Assembly: GCA_023052935.1 (NCBI GenBank)
Contig: CM041292.1
Location: forward strand, 87,651,169 to 87,715,168
DNA: 64,000 nucleotides
Direction: 5' to 3'
Origin: Piezodorus guildinii
Taxonomy: Eukaryota; Arthropoda; Insecta; Hemiptera; Pentatomidae
The position numbers and the translations under genes were made by a program. Below, piece after piece: positions 22,781 to 34,335 of this stretch (its first letter is position 1; each line of letters begins with the position of its first letter). The notes beneath the pieces were generated by a model that ran no database searches, was not told where the DNA came from, and saw only the letters and a program-made list of their open reading frames with translations.

Positions 22781-23066
22781 TAACTATTAAGGTTGATTTT
22801 GGGCTGAATAATTCTTCCATTAATACTCATTCTTTTATTTCATGACGTTTCGGGATATACTCTTGCTCAGATCTGATGTATTTAGATATTGACTTCGTTT
22901 TACTTTTTAACCTGGCTCAATTTGTGATTAGTGAAAATGTTGGGATTACTGAATATATAACGAGACTTCTGAAGATGGGAGAATATCCCGAAACGTCATA
23001 TTGATGAAATAAAAGAATGAGTATTAATGGAAGAATTATTCAGCCCAAAATCAACCTTAATAATTA
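22781..23066. repeat. Foldback (inverted repeat) with GAAACGTC motifs
   Basis: The left arm (about 22781-22858) and right arm (about 22983-23066) are reverse complements with one small indel. For example, GGGCTGAATAATTCTTCC is at 22801 and its complement GGAAGAATTATTCAGCCC is near 23028-23045. The loop is about 124 bp. Each arm ends inward in CCCGAAACGTC (minus strand in the left arm). A transcript would form a long hairpin. It could be two head-to-head copies of one element end. Confidence 0.9.
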
Positions 23067-23740
23067 AATGAGCTCTTCCTTGTTTAGAATATATTGATAT
23101 AATCGATTTTTAACTAGTGAAGCATGATTACTTTTATATTCTACTGAGCCTGACGGAAGTACCGAAAGTAGCCAATATTTTTTTATCTATAAAAGTAATA
23201 GAAGTAGTATGAGGTTCATCTCAAATCGTTGAGTAATGAACAAAATTGCAGGGATCTAATAGATATTGGTGCGTTAAATTGTTTCCATTTTTTTTTTTAT
23301 TTGTATACTCTCCACTCGCAGAAAATATACCTTTACCAAACCATTTACTCCTAGCATCCTCCTTACATTCATAATCTCCTTAAATCCTCAGTCCACTCAC
23401 TTGAAAGAAGAACACATTCTGTCATTTTGACTTTTACGTTCCTATATGTAATGTTTTCTTGATCCACAGAACTAGGGTAAACACGTCGATCGTTTCTCTA
23501 TTGTCCGCTCTACTACCTCCGGAATTATCTACCTACCCATATCCGCCATGCTTTTCTATCTTTATTCAACTCCCGAAATGAAGAAAAATGATTAAACAAT
23601 CAGCAGTAAACACTGCCTAATTTAATTCTTGTTCATAAATTCTTTTATTTTTCATTTTGTTCAAAACAAATTGTTTCTTAGTCTTCATTGGGTAATACTT
23701 CTTCTTCCCAACATTGTAAATAATAATTAATTATGTTAAT
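23067..23740. other. AT-rich spacer
   Basis: No supported feature. Confidence 0.5.
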
Positions 23741-23749
23741 TTTATCTGT

Positions 23750-23830
23750 TGGCTAGGCATATTACATATTTCAACTGTACTTGTATGTTATTCTTAAGGG
23801 ACCTGTTCCCGGAATATTTAAAATTATTTT
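23750..23830 (+). mobile_element. LINE-D 3' tip
   Basis: The stretch TTATTCTTAAGGGACCTG, then CCCGGAATA and AAAATTATTTT, matches the 3' end of the LINE-D copy at 35480-35530. Only the terminal UTR is present. The (TTTCA)n tail seen in the other copies is not preserved. Confidence 0.6.
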
Positions 23831-23879
23831 ATATTATATTTATTTGCCTAAGAAAAATCCACGACTGTTAGTAGTATTT

Positions 23880-24240
23880 TGTGTAATTATATATGTGAAA
23901 AGGGGGTCTGAACCTGGGTCACACCCTGTATCAAGCCTTGGGGTCCACTCTTATTGTTGGTCAGGGAGTCCATTGGACTTTAGGTGCCCGCATAGTGGAG
24001 CAGCGAGGAGCGAGCAGCAAGTGCAGAATGTTTGATTTTGTCGCGCTTCATAAAGCAAATTGAGGATTCATGCACCAGTTTTTAGAGATATTACATGGAA
24101 TATGAGCTATTAATCAGTGTTTTTATTATTATATCATTATTACATTAATTATATATGGTTTTAAGAGAAATAATCCATTCTACATAATAAGTGAGAGTGC
24201 ATGATTATTAACTATAAAATAATCGTTATAATTATAATTA
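23880..24240. other. GC-richer unassigned segment, then AT-rich DNA
   Basis: The block 23900-24040 is GC-rich. Its word GCATAGTGGAGCAGCG (about 23991-24006) recurs in inverted orientation near 24870-24885, on the far side of the LINE fragment at 24245-24715. No coding content was recognised. Confidence 0.35.
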
Positions 24241-24244
24241 ATTA

Positions 24245-24715
24245 TAATATAACTCACAGCAGAAGATTGGATGAGACAATTGAGGAAAAATCTCTTAAAA
24301 AACTGGGAAGTAACGTGGAGAACAGGGCAATACAAACTGTTGGGTGTAAAAAAATACATCAAACAATGGACCATGAGCACAAGGATTTCCAGAAAATAGG
24401 AGATTATTTTATATCGTATTGGACACTGAAAGTTTACCCACAGTTACCTTTTTAGAAATCTTTACGCACCCACCTGCGAATATTGTAATTATGTTCCACA
24501 AACTGTCCAACATCTATTATCAGAGTGTCCTCTATTCGAATCAACAAGACGAAAAATTAAATTGACAGGAACCCTAAAGTATGTATTGAATGGTGATGAA
24601 GAGAGAGTAAAAAAGCTATTGAGCTTTTTAAAAGAAATTAAATATTACAGCCAAATCTATCTAACCACAGTTGCCAATGACCCTATAGGGCAGTGGCAAA
24701 TAATGAAATGAAAAA
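24245..24715 (+). mobile_element. LINE fragment of I/R1-like type: C-terminal end of ORF2
   Basis: After a broken stretch (RQLRKNLLKNWEVTWRTGQY) the frame reads FTHSYLFRNLYAPTCEYCNY, then VPQTVQHLLSECPLFESTRR. This C-x2-C plus H-x-x-x-x-C arrangement at the end of ORF2, downstream of RNase H, is typical of I-, R1- and related clades. The block ends NDPIGQWQIMK and an A-run. At least one frameshift and one stop occur, so it is a dead 5'-truncated copy. Confidence 0.75.
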
Positions 24716-25059
24716 AAAAAGATAAATAAATTAATATTATTTGTATTTACGAATACAGTTTAAGAGAAAAAGTAGCGTTTGCACCTCTAATTAACTGGAA
24801 ATTCATTGTATAAGGTGAAAAAAAAGTTCGTAAGCCAAGTGATTGAATAAAAATAAGTAATCTGGTTACCGCTGCTCCACTATGCACTACACTACTCAGA
24901 GCTCTTTTCTGCATCTGGTGCACCGCTGCTCCATTTTAGTGGTCGGGCTTAGTCAGGAGGAACTTCTGAGAGAATTCCACCGACTGTTGCCACATCCGCT
25001 ATCTGTGGGACCCACCCCATGCGATAATAAAATCCGCGCGAGGTATCCAATCTATCTCT
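24716..25059. other. Spacer with GC-richer part
   Basis: 24860-25040 is GC-richer and includes the inverted partner of the word at 23991. Nothing else recognised. Confidence 0.4.
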
Positions 25060-25360
25060 GATTAATCTATACGCTATCTTAAATAAGTTCGTCGCACTTT
25101 TCAATACTTCAATTCAATCCTCTCTATGTTTATAAAATCATCTTTACTTGCTCAATAATGTTAATAAATTTCTAAAAAATTATTATTAGATGTGCTTTTA
25201 TGCATTAGTTTCTACCGAGATTCATAATCTTTAAGCGGTATTTTGCTTGCTCAAAATGGAAGAGAAAGAAATTCATTTTCGTCATTTAATGATTTTTTAT
25301 TTCAAAAAAACAAAATCCGCTGCACAGTTAACAAAATTTGCAGTGTTGATTATGACCAAA
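25060..25360 (+). pseudogene. Mariner 5' fragment (second mariner subfamily)
   Basis: The frame from 25256 gives MEEKEIHFRHLMIFYFKKTK followed by SAAQLTK, the start of a mariner transposase. It then degrades. The upstream 150 bp, including TTTATAAAATCAT and GGTATTTTGCTTGCTCA, also occurs (inverted) at 51850-51995, so both are relics of one subfamily. The catalytic region is missing. Confidence 0.75.
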
Positions 25361-25449
25361 TTCAAGCATTCGTCAAACAACCCTCACTCCACTTTACATA
25401 CTAATGGCACTCCCTTCTCTAATTTATTAATAATATTTACTAGAAAATG

Positions 25450-25779
25450 AAGTTTTTATGAAAATACTCAGTAATTAACGTTTACTAATTGTCATTTGAC
25501 TAATTAAAAATCAACAGTAGGTTAACATTAAACCAATCACAAAATCAAAACATACTCACAATTATACCAGAAACTTAAACAACCAACTCTATAATTTGCT
25601 ACGGATATAATGTATTTGACCTCTTTCATATATAATTTTTCCATTTTGTTCGTATATATTATTTTTCTAAATCTTCAATTTATTATACGAAACAGTACAT
25701 ACAATAATAGAAATATGTATACCTGCGTAAATGACATTTTTTACCCCAAGGTATGTATTCGTATTAATTATTTATTGTA
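25450..25779. other. AT-rich spacer
   Basis: No supported feature. Confidence 0.5.
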
Positions 25780-26280
25780 TGATTAAATCGTGGCTCGGAA
25801 ATGCACGCGTGTCTGTCGCGCTCGCCCACCTCAACGCATTGTATTTAGGAATTACATATAACTTGGACTCCATTTGATTTATGGATCATACTTACATGTT
25901 ATAAATTACGTTTACGGTAAGGTACACCAACTTGCACATAAAGTTGATTTCTGTTGGGCAACCGGTTTGGCATGAGCGATGAAGATGATTTACGAGAGCG
26001 GTAAGTGAACCTTATGACGGAGCCGGAGCGGACACAGGTGAGCGGATCCGCCCTAGAAGGCCCTACAAGGTACGGCCACAACCGGTTTGTGCCCTTTATA
26101 GCATCTCCCCGCCTCCTGCCACCTGTTCCGTCGCTTGCTCTTTACCTTTTAAGGAATAAATTAAAATATGGCTCGACCATCCCCGTCGCTTCTCCTCTCC
26201 TTGACAATACCGTAGCTTCAACAAGAAATCCTGAACTACGGCCAGAACTTGGAATATTTAATCCAGATGCGATATAAAGA
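25780..26280. promoter_or_regulatory. GC/CpG-richer island with two AACCGGTT sites
   Basis: The composition is much GC-richer than the flanks (ACGCGTGTCTGTCGCGCTCG near 25804). AACCGGTT, the known core of Grainyhead-type binding sites, occurs at 25960-25967 and 26080-26087. GGTTTGGCATGAGCGATG and AGCGGATCCGCCCTAGAAGG are further unusual words. Frames of 60-90 codons are open on both strands (for example 26005-26277) with no recognised motif. Enhancer, promoter or unrecognised exon are all possible. Confidence 0.25.
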
Positions 26281-26500
26281 AACTTAGATTCCATCTGTAC
26301 CGGAGCTCTAAATTCTAGCGATAAGCTCAATAAATTGATTTTATCTCAAAAACTCTTCAAATGATTTATCACTCCAAATTCTTTATAATGTATCAATAAA
26401 ACAGGTCTACTCAGGAACTGCAGAACACTTTATTCACATTACATAATTATTAGGATAGGCCTAATATAATTATTAGGACCACGTTATAAAAATTAATATA

Positions 26501-27231
26501 TTACTTTCACTTACCTATATCTGAAATATATAGTAAGGGAAAGTATTGCGATCGCGAAAATTTTCAAATTAGAGTTTTCAGGGAAATACACGTTTTAGGC
26601 TCCCCGCCCCCTCCTCCCAGCAGTCTAAATGACCAAGTCCGCAATATGCGTATAAACCTGTGATATTACATCAATTTTTTTCAAAAAAAATTGTCCGAGC
26701 AGAAGATCCACTTTATACCATGCATTTTGCACCTTTTTATAAGTTCCTGAAAAACGGCTGAAACGATTTGATTTAACTCGGTATATCGATGTAAAATTTA
26801 ATAGGTTTAATATCATGTAGGTTACATTCTGATTGAAAGGGCTTAGCTGCCTAAGTTTTTCCCTCCAAGTTATCTTTAATTTTGTATATTCTAGCCATTC
26901 TTTATTAGCAGTGAAAAAAAAAAAAAACAGATAAATTTTACAAGTTGAACGAATAAGCTAACCAATTAAAAGAAAAAGGAGCAGAAACATTTGTTTATGT
27001 ATTTTTTTTGTTTTTTGAACATAATACACCTATGGAAAGTTAAAGATTTTATAAAAAGTATTATGCTATATACAGGCAAAACTATATGAATGTTGCAGAT
27101 AATGATATAATAGATTATTAAACAAAACACATTTTTCCATCGAAACTCTTTAATTCTTTACCCTTTTTTTTCCATCTCTCACTGTGTTTAAAATCGGAGG
27201 AAAATGAAATTGGTGTATTTCACACACCTGA
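26501..27231 (+). repeat. Rep-X copy 4
   Basis: Begins ACTTTCACTTACC with a return strand (AGTAAGGGAAAGT), then ATTGCGATCGCGAAAATTTTC. It contains TATACCATGCATTTTGCACC and ATCATGTAGGTTACATTCTG. It ends CACACACCTGA, a diverged form of the ACCAGA end. The last 150 bp are more diverged than the first 350. No frame of note. Confidence 0.75.
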
Positions 27232-28555
27232 TTTTTTATTTATGAAGTAGATGTTACACTTAAAATTGTTCGTATCCAAATTTAAATTTTAGTATTTATC
27301 TCGAGGGGGCATAAATAAATTTCCTATTTATAAACACAAAATCCTATCGATAATCATCCCCATTGTTTTTTTTAAATTCATTTTATATTTTGGTGCTGAT
27401 ATAAATGCCTCTCCTCTACAATCCGAACATTTAAGCATAATATCTTATATCAGCTATCAGCGGGTGTTTAATCAAGGGGTGCTCTGTATTTTCTGAAGGG
27501 TACCTGGAGACTGAAAATATAAGCTGATTTTATCAATTTGAAAATTAAATACATGCTTGGAACCAAAAATATTCTCTAACCTCACATTTTTCTTTATACT
27601 TAATTTTATTTATTTACTTATTCCTTCCCCAATAAATTCTAGGGGATGTCGCGGCTGAATAAATTGCTACGAACACATGTAATATGAGTTTAAAGAAAGA
27701 ATTAGGATTTTTTTTTTAAATTTTATATTTTTTTTAATTGATTAGAAAGTCTGAAGTTTATTTCCACATTATCTGTTGTCGCTTTTGTGACAAAAAAGGA
27801 AATAATTTTGCCTTTTTTTTAAACTTTATCTTACGCATTACATTGATTTTTTTTTTTTTTTTAACAGATATAAAGTCAATTTTATATATGTTTATTTCAT
27901 TTGCTCTTGTATTAAACTTCTCTTATTATTACATGTACTTTTTTTATAAACATTTATTGTATATTATACAATATTTTGGACTAAACTTAATTATAAACTT
28001 GATTTTGAAGGGACTGTACTTGTGGACCTGATTGAAATATAATAAGGCTAACGGAATGTGGCTTTTGGGCCTTCTCATCTTATAATACCACAATCGTGTC
28101 AAATAATCATTTCAAAACTTTAATAATGAAAAAGGTAACTCTTAAAAAATTCATCATATCCTAATAAGTTCATATTTAAGTGTAATTGATGAGTACTTTT
28201 TTCTTAATTTAATTATTTCTAATGAAAATAATCGGAAAGTTGTTATTAAGAAATAATAACAAATAAATAGAAGTAATAAATAATTTTATTTTCAGAAACT
28301 GAAAGCTTCATAAACATGATTTCATTACCATATTTAATATCCTCCATTTGAAATTTAACTTATTCAATTATCAAATCGAGCTTTATCGATTATTATAAAT
28401 TAATATAAATGATGTAAACATAATAGTGCTGTAGATAGTGGCATATTATGCTATGAAAAATCCAATGCTGTGGCAAAATCAGCTCTTCTTCCAACTGCAC
28501 AATAAGCCAGAATAACATCCCCTTGCAAGACTAGACAAGGCAGTCAGCAAAATGG
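27232..28555. other. AT-rich spacer
   Basis: Very T-rich. The 97-codon frame at 27738-28031 is F/Y/I-rich low complexity, as expected from translated poly-T DNA. Confidence 0.5.
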
Positions 28556-28559
28556 CAAA

Positions 28560-28975
28560 TCAGGTGGGATATGAATTCATCAAAATTAAATTAAATAAAA
28601 AAAATATTGCGCTTGTTGGAAAATAGAAAGTCGAGGAGAGAAGAAGTTATCCTCCTCTGCAGGCTCCGAATAGGACACTGCGAATTCTCTCACGACTACC
28701 TTCTGCGAAGTCTAGAAGCCCCAGCTTGTACCCGATGTAAACACAGTGGGGACCCGTAATGCATGTATTAGTAGACTGCTCTATTTTCACAAAATAAATG
28801 AATATATAGCTAAAAATAGAGACCGCACTGAAAGACATTCTAAAAGACGAAGAATGTCTACTACACTCTACTCTTTAAATATTTAAAAAGAAGTCTTAAC
28901 TATAACAGAATATAAAACCTAAGCCTATACGCCAATGACCCACAGGGATAGAGGTGTTATAAATAAATAAATGAA
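28560..28975 (+). mobile_element. LINE fragment of I/R1-like type: C-terminal end of ORF2
   Basis: The frame RREEVILLCRLRIGHCEFSH is followed by DYLLRSLEAPACTRCKHSGD, matching the R-LRIGH / C-x2-C pattern after RNase H in I-like LINEs. Stops follow. The end reads LYANDPQG and an ATAAATAAATGAAAA tail. It differs from the fragment at 24245 in sequence but has the same plan. Confidence 0.75.
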
Positions 28976-29688
28976 AAATTAATAATAGTGCTGTACTCGT
29001 AAATCACAAAATTCCATCGTGTCAAGAGAAGAATCCACCCCCAACATGTGAAAACAACAAACGCCTATTAACTATATACGGATTTTTTTAAGTTTTGGAG
29101 TTTGATTAGAAAATGGCGAAAAACTATTTTCATCGGAACCAAATCATCCTTCATATTACTGCTATATAAACTGTCAACTATTAAATATTAAAGAATTGAC
29201 ATATATACTTATTTTAAGTTGTGCTTTTTGTTTTACTTCGGTAAGGATATTGGAAAACAATTTTTTTTAAACATTTCAAAGTTTAAAAATACTAATTATG
29301 AAGCGTTTGTAGAAAGATCTGCATGCTTAATACTTTAATGAATCAAAGATAAAATGTTGTGCCTGATAATCTTTTGAAAATATATTATTTTTTCAGCAAT
29401 CGTCATGACTTTGCAAACGTGTTTTGTTTTTTAAACAAGAAAAAGGCTTTAATCAAGCTTTTTATTTTCTTTTGAATTTTCCTTTATTTAAACATACAAT
29501 ATGTTTGGAAATGTGTGTCTGGTAATGGCAACAAGTCAGCATTGATTTAATTTAAACTTAAAACTCTGTGTTTAAATTTTATTATTGTTATTTGTAAAAT
29601 GCGATAATTGTAAAAAGTTTAAACATATTTGCTATTGCCATTTGGGTAAACTTATCGTCATTGTCTCTTTTCTTGAAAAATGGCTGTA

Positions 29689-29692
<4 letters not shown>
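28976..29692. other. AT-rich spacer
   Basis: No supported feature. Confidence 0.5.

Positions 29693-29761
<69 letters not shown>
29693..29761. repeat. Long TA microsatellite
   Basis: An uninterrupted (TA)n of about 34 units. Confidence 0.95.
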
Positions 29762-29763
<2 letters not shown>

Positions 29764-29769
29764 TTTGTG

Positions 29770-29990
29770 TTGTTCTCAGGTTTCAGTCAATGAATAAACA
29801 ATTTTATCTATGCAACGTTTCGAGAATTTATTGTTCTCATAATCATTCCTTAACAGTGGAAAAACAAAAAAACAGAACATTAATATTATTATACAATAAT
29901 TAATATACGATGTTATTGTTAGAGATATAAAGAAGAGTACATTGAACAATGAATAATCATACATTAGGTACATAGATATTTTAAATTAGG
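29770..29990 (-). repeat. Possible Penelope-like element end with GAAACGTTG motif
   Basis: On the minus strand a 5-bp stem (GAGAA ... TTCTC) is followed directly by GAAACGTTGCATAG. A stem followed by GAAAC is the layout of the second half of a hammerhead core, and such ribozymes are known in Penelope-like elements. The expected CUGANGA upstream is not intact here. No protein frame supports the assignment. Confidence 0.25.
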
Positions 29991-30894
29991 ATTTACATTA
30001 AAGATATTATTATAAAATTACTTACAATTTTGGACAAAATAGTGTCTTAATTAGACATGTTTAGCCTACAAGTTTTAATTGGCCATGTTTAGCCAGTGTG
30101 CTTTATGGAAGACACTGGAATGTATGTATACATATATTCATATACACCTGTGTGTATGTGTAAACGCTAGCTTTCCCTAAAATAATTAATTTCCCTATTG
30201 GTTTGCGGAGGTTTCACTATTTCATCGTTATATACGTGTGCTATTCGTGAGATATGCCAATTTTTTTTAGTCCTTACTTCGGTTAATAAAACGTTCCGCA
30301 TGCCAACAGATGGCAATTTATTTATAAATGTTTTCCAAATAAAGAGAGAGCGAAAAATTCGATGAAGGATAGCGTATACTCCATAAGGTACAACGCAGAA
30401 ATGTAATCCTAAAAAAACACACTCACTTCCAATCGGGGTTGTCATTTTTCATAATACATGGTAGGGGCCTCCTTCAGTGATAGGGGATTTGCATAAAGAT
30501 GTTCCGCCGTGTTTACATTCTAAAGGATTTCCTTAGCGATAGTGGAAGCGTGTAGCCTGGCAGATAATTAATACCGGTGGTAGCCCTCCACCTTACTACT
30601 ACACCTACACCAGGCACCCTTTTTTACTCTTATGGTATGCAAATCCTATGCCTAAGTTCTCACAGGGTCCCAAATGTTTTTAAAAGAGTTTCTGAACACG
30701 CCAATCGACTTTCCATGTGGTGTGCTTTATGGAATACAGCTGGAATTTCTTTTTAATATGTCATTACAACTTTTATATACTTATACGTTCAAACTTTCAT
30801 TTACTTATATTACGATACTGAAATATTAGGATGTGCTTTATAATAATCGTAATTAAAAATAACCGAAATAATAATATAAAGAAGTATCCTGTAC
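29991..30894. other. Spacer
   Basis: Mostly AT-rich, with a GC-richer patch at about 30460-30620 containing GGGATTTGCATAAAG. The 92-codon minus frame at 30167-30445 shows no known motif. Confidence 0.45.
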
Positions 30895-31145
30895 CTCTAA
30901 AGCTCATGAAGGGCCTTGGGCTCAGTACATATAGAGATTCGTACTGTTTCAAGGCCAACGGCCGTGCAATGAAGTGATTAGGGCTTTATCACGCTCAGCC
31001 GCCAGGTTTTCCCCCCAATATGGATACTCACTTTAAAGTGCCCCAGAAGGGTCTCCATACACCAGGGTCGCCCCCAGGATCCAAACCCAGAACCCGGAGA
31101 ACGGTAGACATGTGCTCTATCCACTAGACTATTAACGAACCATTG
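30895..31145 (-). mobile_element. tRNA-derived SINE (SINE-A), second copy
   Basis: Read on the minus strand: GTCTAGTGGATAGAGCACATG (A-box region, about 31106-31126), CTGGGTTTGGATCCTGGG (degenerate B box), then GTATGGAGACCCTTCTGGGG and GGCGGCTGAGCGTGATAAAG. The order and spacing match the copy at 5140-5390, with moderate divergence, so it is an old insertion. Confidence 0.75.
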
Positions 31146-31874
31146 TGGATTATTTTTCGTATATGATTATTCTATATTATGTGAATTTACTCTGGTAGAT
31201 TAATTAAGTCCTCAATAAAATGATAAAAAGTCTAGTTGTACGCAACTTATATACAATTATATTTACAGTTGTTAGCCCGGCTTTCTGCAACGCTCAAATT
31301 AATAATAAATGACATGTGTTCAAAATTATTAACAATTTAAAGTAATTTAAAGTAATTAACCCATTAAAAATAACTATCGGATAATAATCCAGCTCGCTGC
31401 AGCATAAAATTGAGATATTACTTTGTAGAAAAAGCAAGAAAATGCCTAATTAATCGTGCTCATCTTTAACATTTTTAATAGCATCATATAAGATATCATC
31501 GAATGCTAATTTGCTTATGTTAAACAGCTTTAATGTTTATGGTCCTTAATTATACATCTATTTTGTGCTAAAAACAATTTGACTCCAGTTTTACATAGGA
31601 TTTGCCAAGTAGGTGTACCTGTCCTAATTCATTTTTTATTCAACGAATACATATAAGGGGAAAACCCTTTACCGAAATTAATTGATATCGATAAAAAATG
31701 TTAATATTTCTCACAGAATATTTATTATAGTAGCGGTCAGGAAGGATTCCACTTGTCTTTGCACAGTACTTATAATTTCCTCACTAATGTATTTGAAAAT
31801 TTTAGGAATTTGTATTATACCAAGAGAACACACGTGTTGGACAACGGAATCTTTTGCCGGTGGTATTCCAGCTC
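31146..31874. other. AT-rich spacer
   Basis: No supported feature. Confidence 0.5.
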
Positions 31875-32321
31875 TTCCTGTATTCTGATGATATAGTCCT
31901 GTTAGTAGATTCACTCCAAGAAGCAGTGACAGAATGGTACGAGGAGCTCCTAAGAAAGGGGCTGCAAATCAATAACAATAAAAGTAAAATAGTCCACTAA
32001 GGAAGAACTCGGGAGGATGTCCTCGTGGAGTGCAATGGAGTTAAGCTGGAACAGGTGAAGGACTACACATACCTTGGCACCATAATTGACAAAACTGGAA
32101 AAATAGACTCGGAAATTTCAAACAGAATTAGTAAGGCAAACGCAGTCTATTACAAGATTTCCAACACAGTGGTAGGCAAGAAAGAGATCGGACGAGAGAT
32201 CAAGCTAAACATCTACAAATCTGTTTCTTCCTATATTGATATATGGAGCAGAAAGCCGGATTCTCAAGGAAAAACAACGAATCCGAGTCACCGCTACAGA
32301 AATGAAGTTCCTCAGAAGAAT
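31875..32321 (+). mobile_element. LINE-E fragment: reverse transcriptase catalytic region
   Basis: The frame reads YSDDIVLLVDSLQEAVTEWY, the polymerase motif normally YADD, followed by a block ending GLQINNNKSKIVH and a stop. In the next open frame (32025 onward) come KDYTYLGTIIDKTGKIDSEI and KANAVYYKISNTVV. Another shift gives TATEMKFLRR. The homology ends exactly where the pogo-like end starts at 32322. The clade is not certain; an RTE-like relationship is my best guess. Confidence 0.75.
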
Positions 32322-32760
32322 ACAGTAAACCCTCTTTTTAACGAACACGGTTATAACGAACACTCGTTGATAACGAACTATCGTTGCAGTCCCTTAAAAA
32401 ATGAATAGAGAACTATGCTTTCTCCTCGTTTATAACGAAATATTCTTTTATAACGAACTACTTTCGTGGACCTCAGAATAGAATTTGTTCGGTTATTACG
32501 AAAAATAAAGAAGAAAAACATTACGATATGTCTTAATTCCCGGTAAAGAGCGGCGCCTTTCCTTCCAAATCCTTTTTTACCTCTTCCTTCTATTCAGCCG
32601 AATTTTGTGATTCACAGTCTGTGACAGCTTCCAGCTGGCTTCTAGAGTTTTAGCTTGTTATTTTGTTGCTATTGCTTTTATTACTTGCGTTTATTCGAGG
32701 TCAAGTCTTTCTAGCTTTTCGGTCGAGGTGCGCTTCGTTTTAGCTACCAACGAACTCCTT
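32322..32760 (+). mobile_element. pogo/Tigger-like transposon end
   Basis: After TA (32322-32323) the sequence starts CAGTAAACCCTCTTTTTAAC and then repeats the word ATAACGAA at least five times (about 32352-32465). CAGT(A)AAACCTCTTTATAACGAAC-type ends are characteristic of invertebrate pogo/Tigger elements. A CpG-richer leader continues to about 32760. I could not find the opposite inverted repeat or a transposase frame, so this is a solo end or a truncated copy inserted into LINE-E. Confidence 0.7.
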
Positions 32761-33554
32761 TCATTCCCCCTTTTTTTTTTATATATTTCATTTTATTCCG
32801 TTTTCGTTGAATTACAGAAAGATTGCACTCAAGATCATTTAAACAAAATTTGATCTCAAAATTGTTTATGAAATATGTGAGTTTTCATTTTTTTTTCTTA
32901 TATCTTTATAAAAGCATATATACAAATACATCTATAAATCTTTATAAGATATATCTTTCATTTTTTTATGACTTTTCATAGTTCTCAAAGGGGAATATTG
33001 ATATGTGCTACATCTATGTAACAAATTCTAAATCTTATAAGGGAGGAGAGATGTCACAAAAAGAAGTCGAGTTCTCGGGATAAAAAAATGATATATCTGA
33101 TCAGGAATCTATCGATAGTACGTATGGTATCACGTTTCATTCTCCCATCCATCAACTTCACCATTGTGTGCCCCTTAACTGGTCATATGGGCACATGGAA
33201 GGAATGTAACGATGACTCTCTATGTTTATGTTTTATGGTAAATAACCTACACATTTTCTTTATTAAACAATATTTAAACTAATTGAATTATATAATTAAA
33301 ATTAGTTAATTATATAAAAGGGACCGAGGTGGACAGAGATCCGGACTGAGAGAGATAGGGGCTTGGAGGGGAACGCTAACGGGAACGCCCCTTTCTCGCT
33401 TACCGGAAAAACAACTCCAAGTAAGGAAATAAAACCTTGTTCTATTTACAGAACAGCTTCAGGCCTTCGTCACCAGGTTCGCTATCTACTTCTCTCTTGT
33501 ACCTACAATAAACAATTTTATTTTTTATTTACACTTTTGCTTGGAACCCGCATA
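32761..33554. other. Spacer
   Basis: No supported feature. 33310-33420 is slightly GC-richer (GGACCGAGGTGGACAGAG). Confidence 0.45.
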
Positions 33555-33950
33555 CTAGACTTAAACGACAAGAACTTAATCGACGATTTGGCCAATTATA
33601 CAGACTAATGAACAGAAATTCTAAAGTATCTATCGAAAACAAACTGGTAATATACAAGATAGTACTAAAGCCTATCTGACCTACGGACTTGAACTGTGGG
33701 AGACAGCCAAATTTTCTAACATCAAACGCATTCAATTCTTCCAATAAAAAGTTCACTGAACAATAGTTGATGCTTCTTATTATGTATCCAACCATATCTT
33801 ACGCCGCGAACTAAATATTCCATTCGTTTTAGACCTTGTACCATCAAAATTCTCTAAATTCCATCAGAACCATGTCCGTCACCATAGTCCCCTAGCTCAA
33901 TCCTTATCCAGCTCCACACATCCTTACCATCCCCCTAGGAGGTTGAATTG
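33555..33950 (+). mobile_element. LINE-B fragment: ORF2 3' end
   Basis: Broken frames give TRLKRQELNRRFGQLYRLMN, then IYKIVLKPI, a stop, TYGLELWETAKFSNIKRIQF, ELNIPFVLDLVPSKFSKFHQ and the end HPYHPPRRLN. It matches 11587-11766 closely over the last 60 codons. The final arginine-rich end is cut at 33950 and the LINE-B UTR is missing. Confidence 0.8.
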
Positions 33951-34335
33951 GACTGATTGTAATATTACTCAATAAAGAATTGTTTCTGAAGAGTTAAAAT
34001 AAAAGAAAATTTACACTTTTGTAGCCCATTCAAATCTTTTAGTCTAAATTTTTCCGTTTAATTACTCGCTGTCTCTTTTGAGTAACCAATAAATCGTTAC
34101 ACGAAGACCTCACATTCAACAACAGATTTTAGTAAAAATAAATACAAAAATTTCATGACTCACTGGACTGGTTTTTCGGACATACAAACCTACTGGTGCA
34201 AACCTTATCCGAGAGACACACTACCACACAATCTCTGAAGGAGACTGAAATGCCTCTGGAAAAGAGATCTACTTTTTTAGGATCTTCCACGCCAGGAGTC
34301 CCTTCACTGGAAGGTTAGATTCACCCAAGCATATA
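33951..34335. other. Unassigned spacer
   Basis: No motif recognised. Confidence 0.4.

Noticed and set aside
23991..24885. 16-base inverted word (GCATAGTGGAGCAGCG) as transposon termini around the LINE fragment
   Set aside because: No target duplication flanks it and no further similarity extends beyond the word; one such match is near chance in 64 kb.
27738..28031. 97-codon F/Y-rich frame as a membrane protein
   Set aside because: It is a translation of T-rich low-complexity DNA; the hydrophobicity follows from composition.
32340..32470. CRISPR-like or satellite array from repeated ATAACGAA
   Set aside because: Spacing is irregular and the words are part of the sub-terminal region of a pogo-like end.
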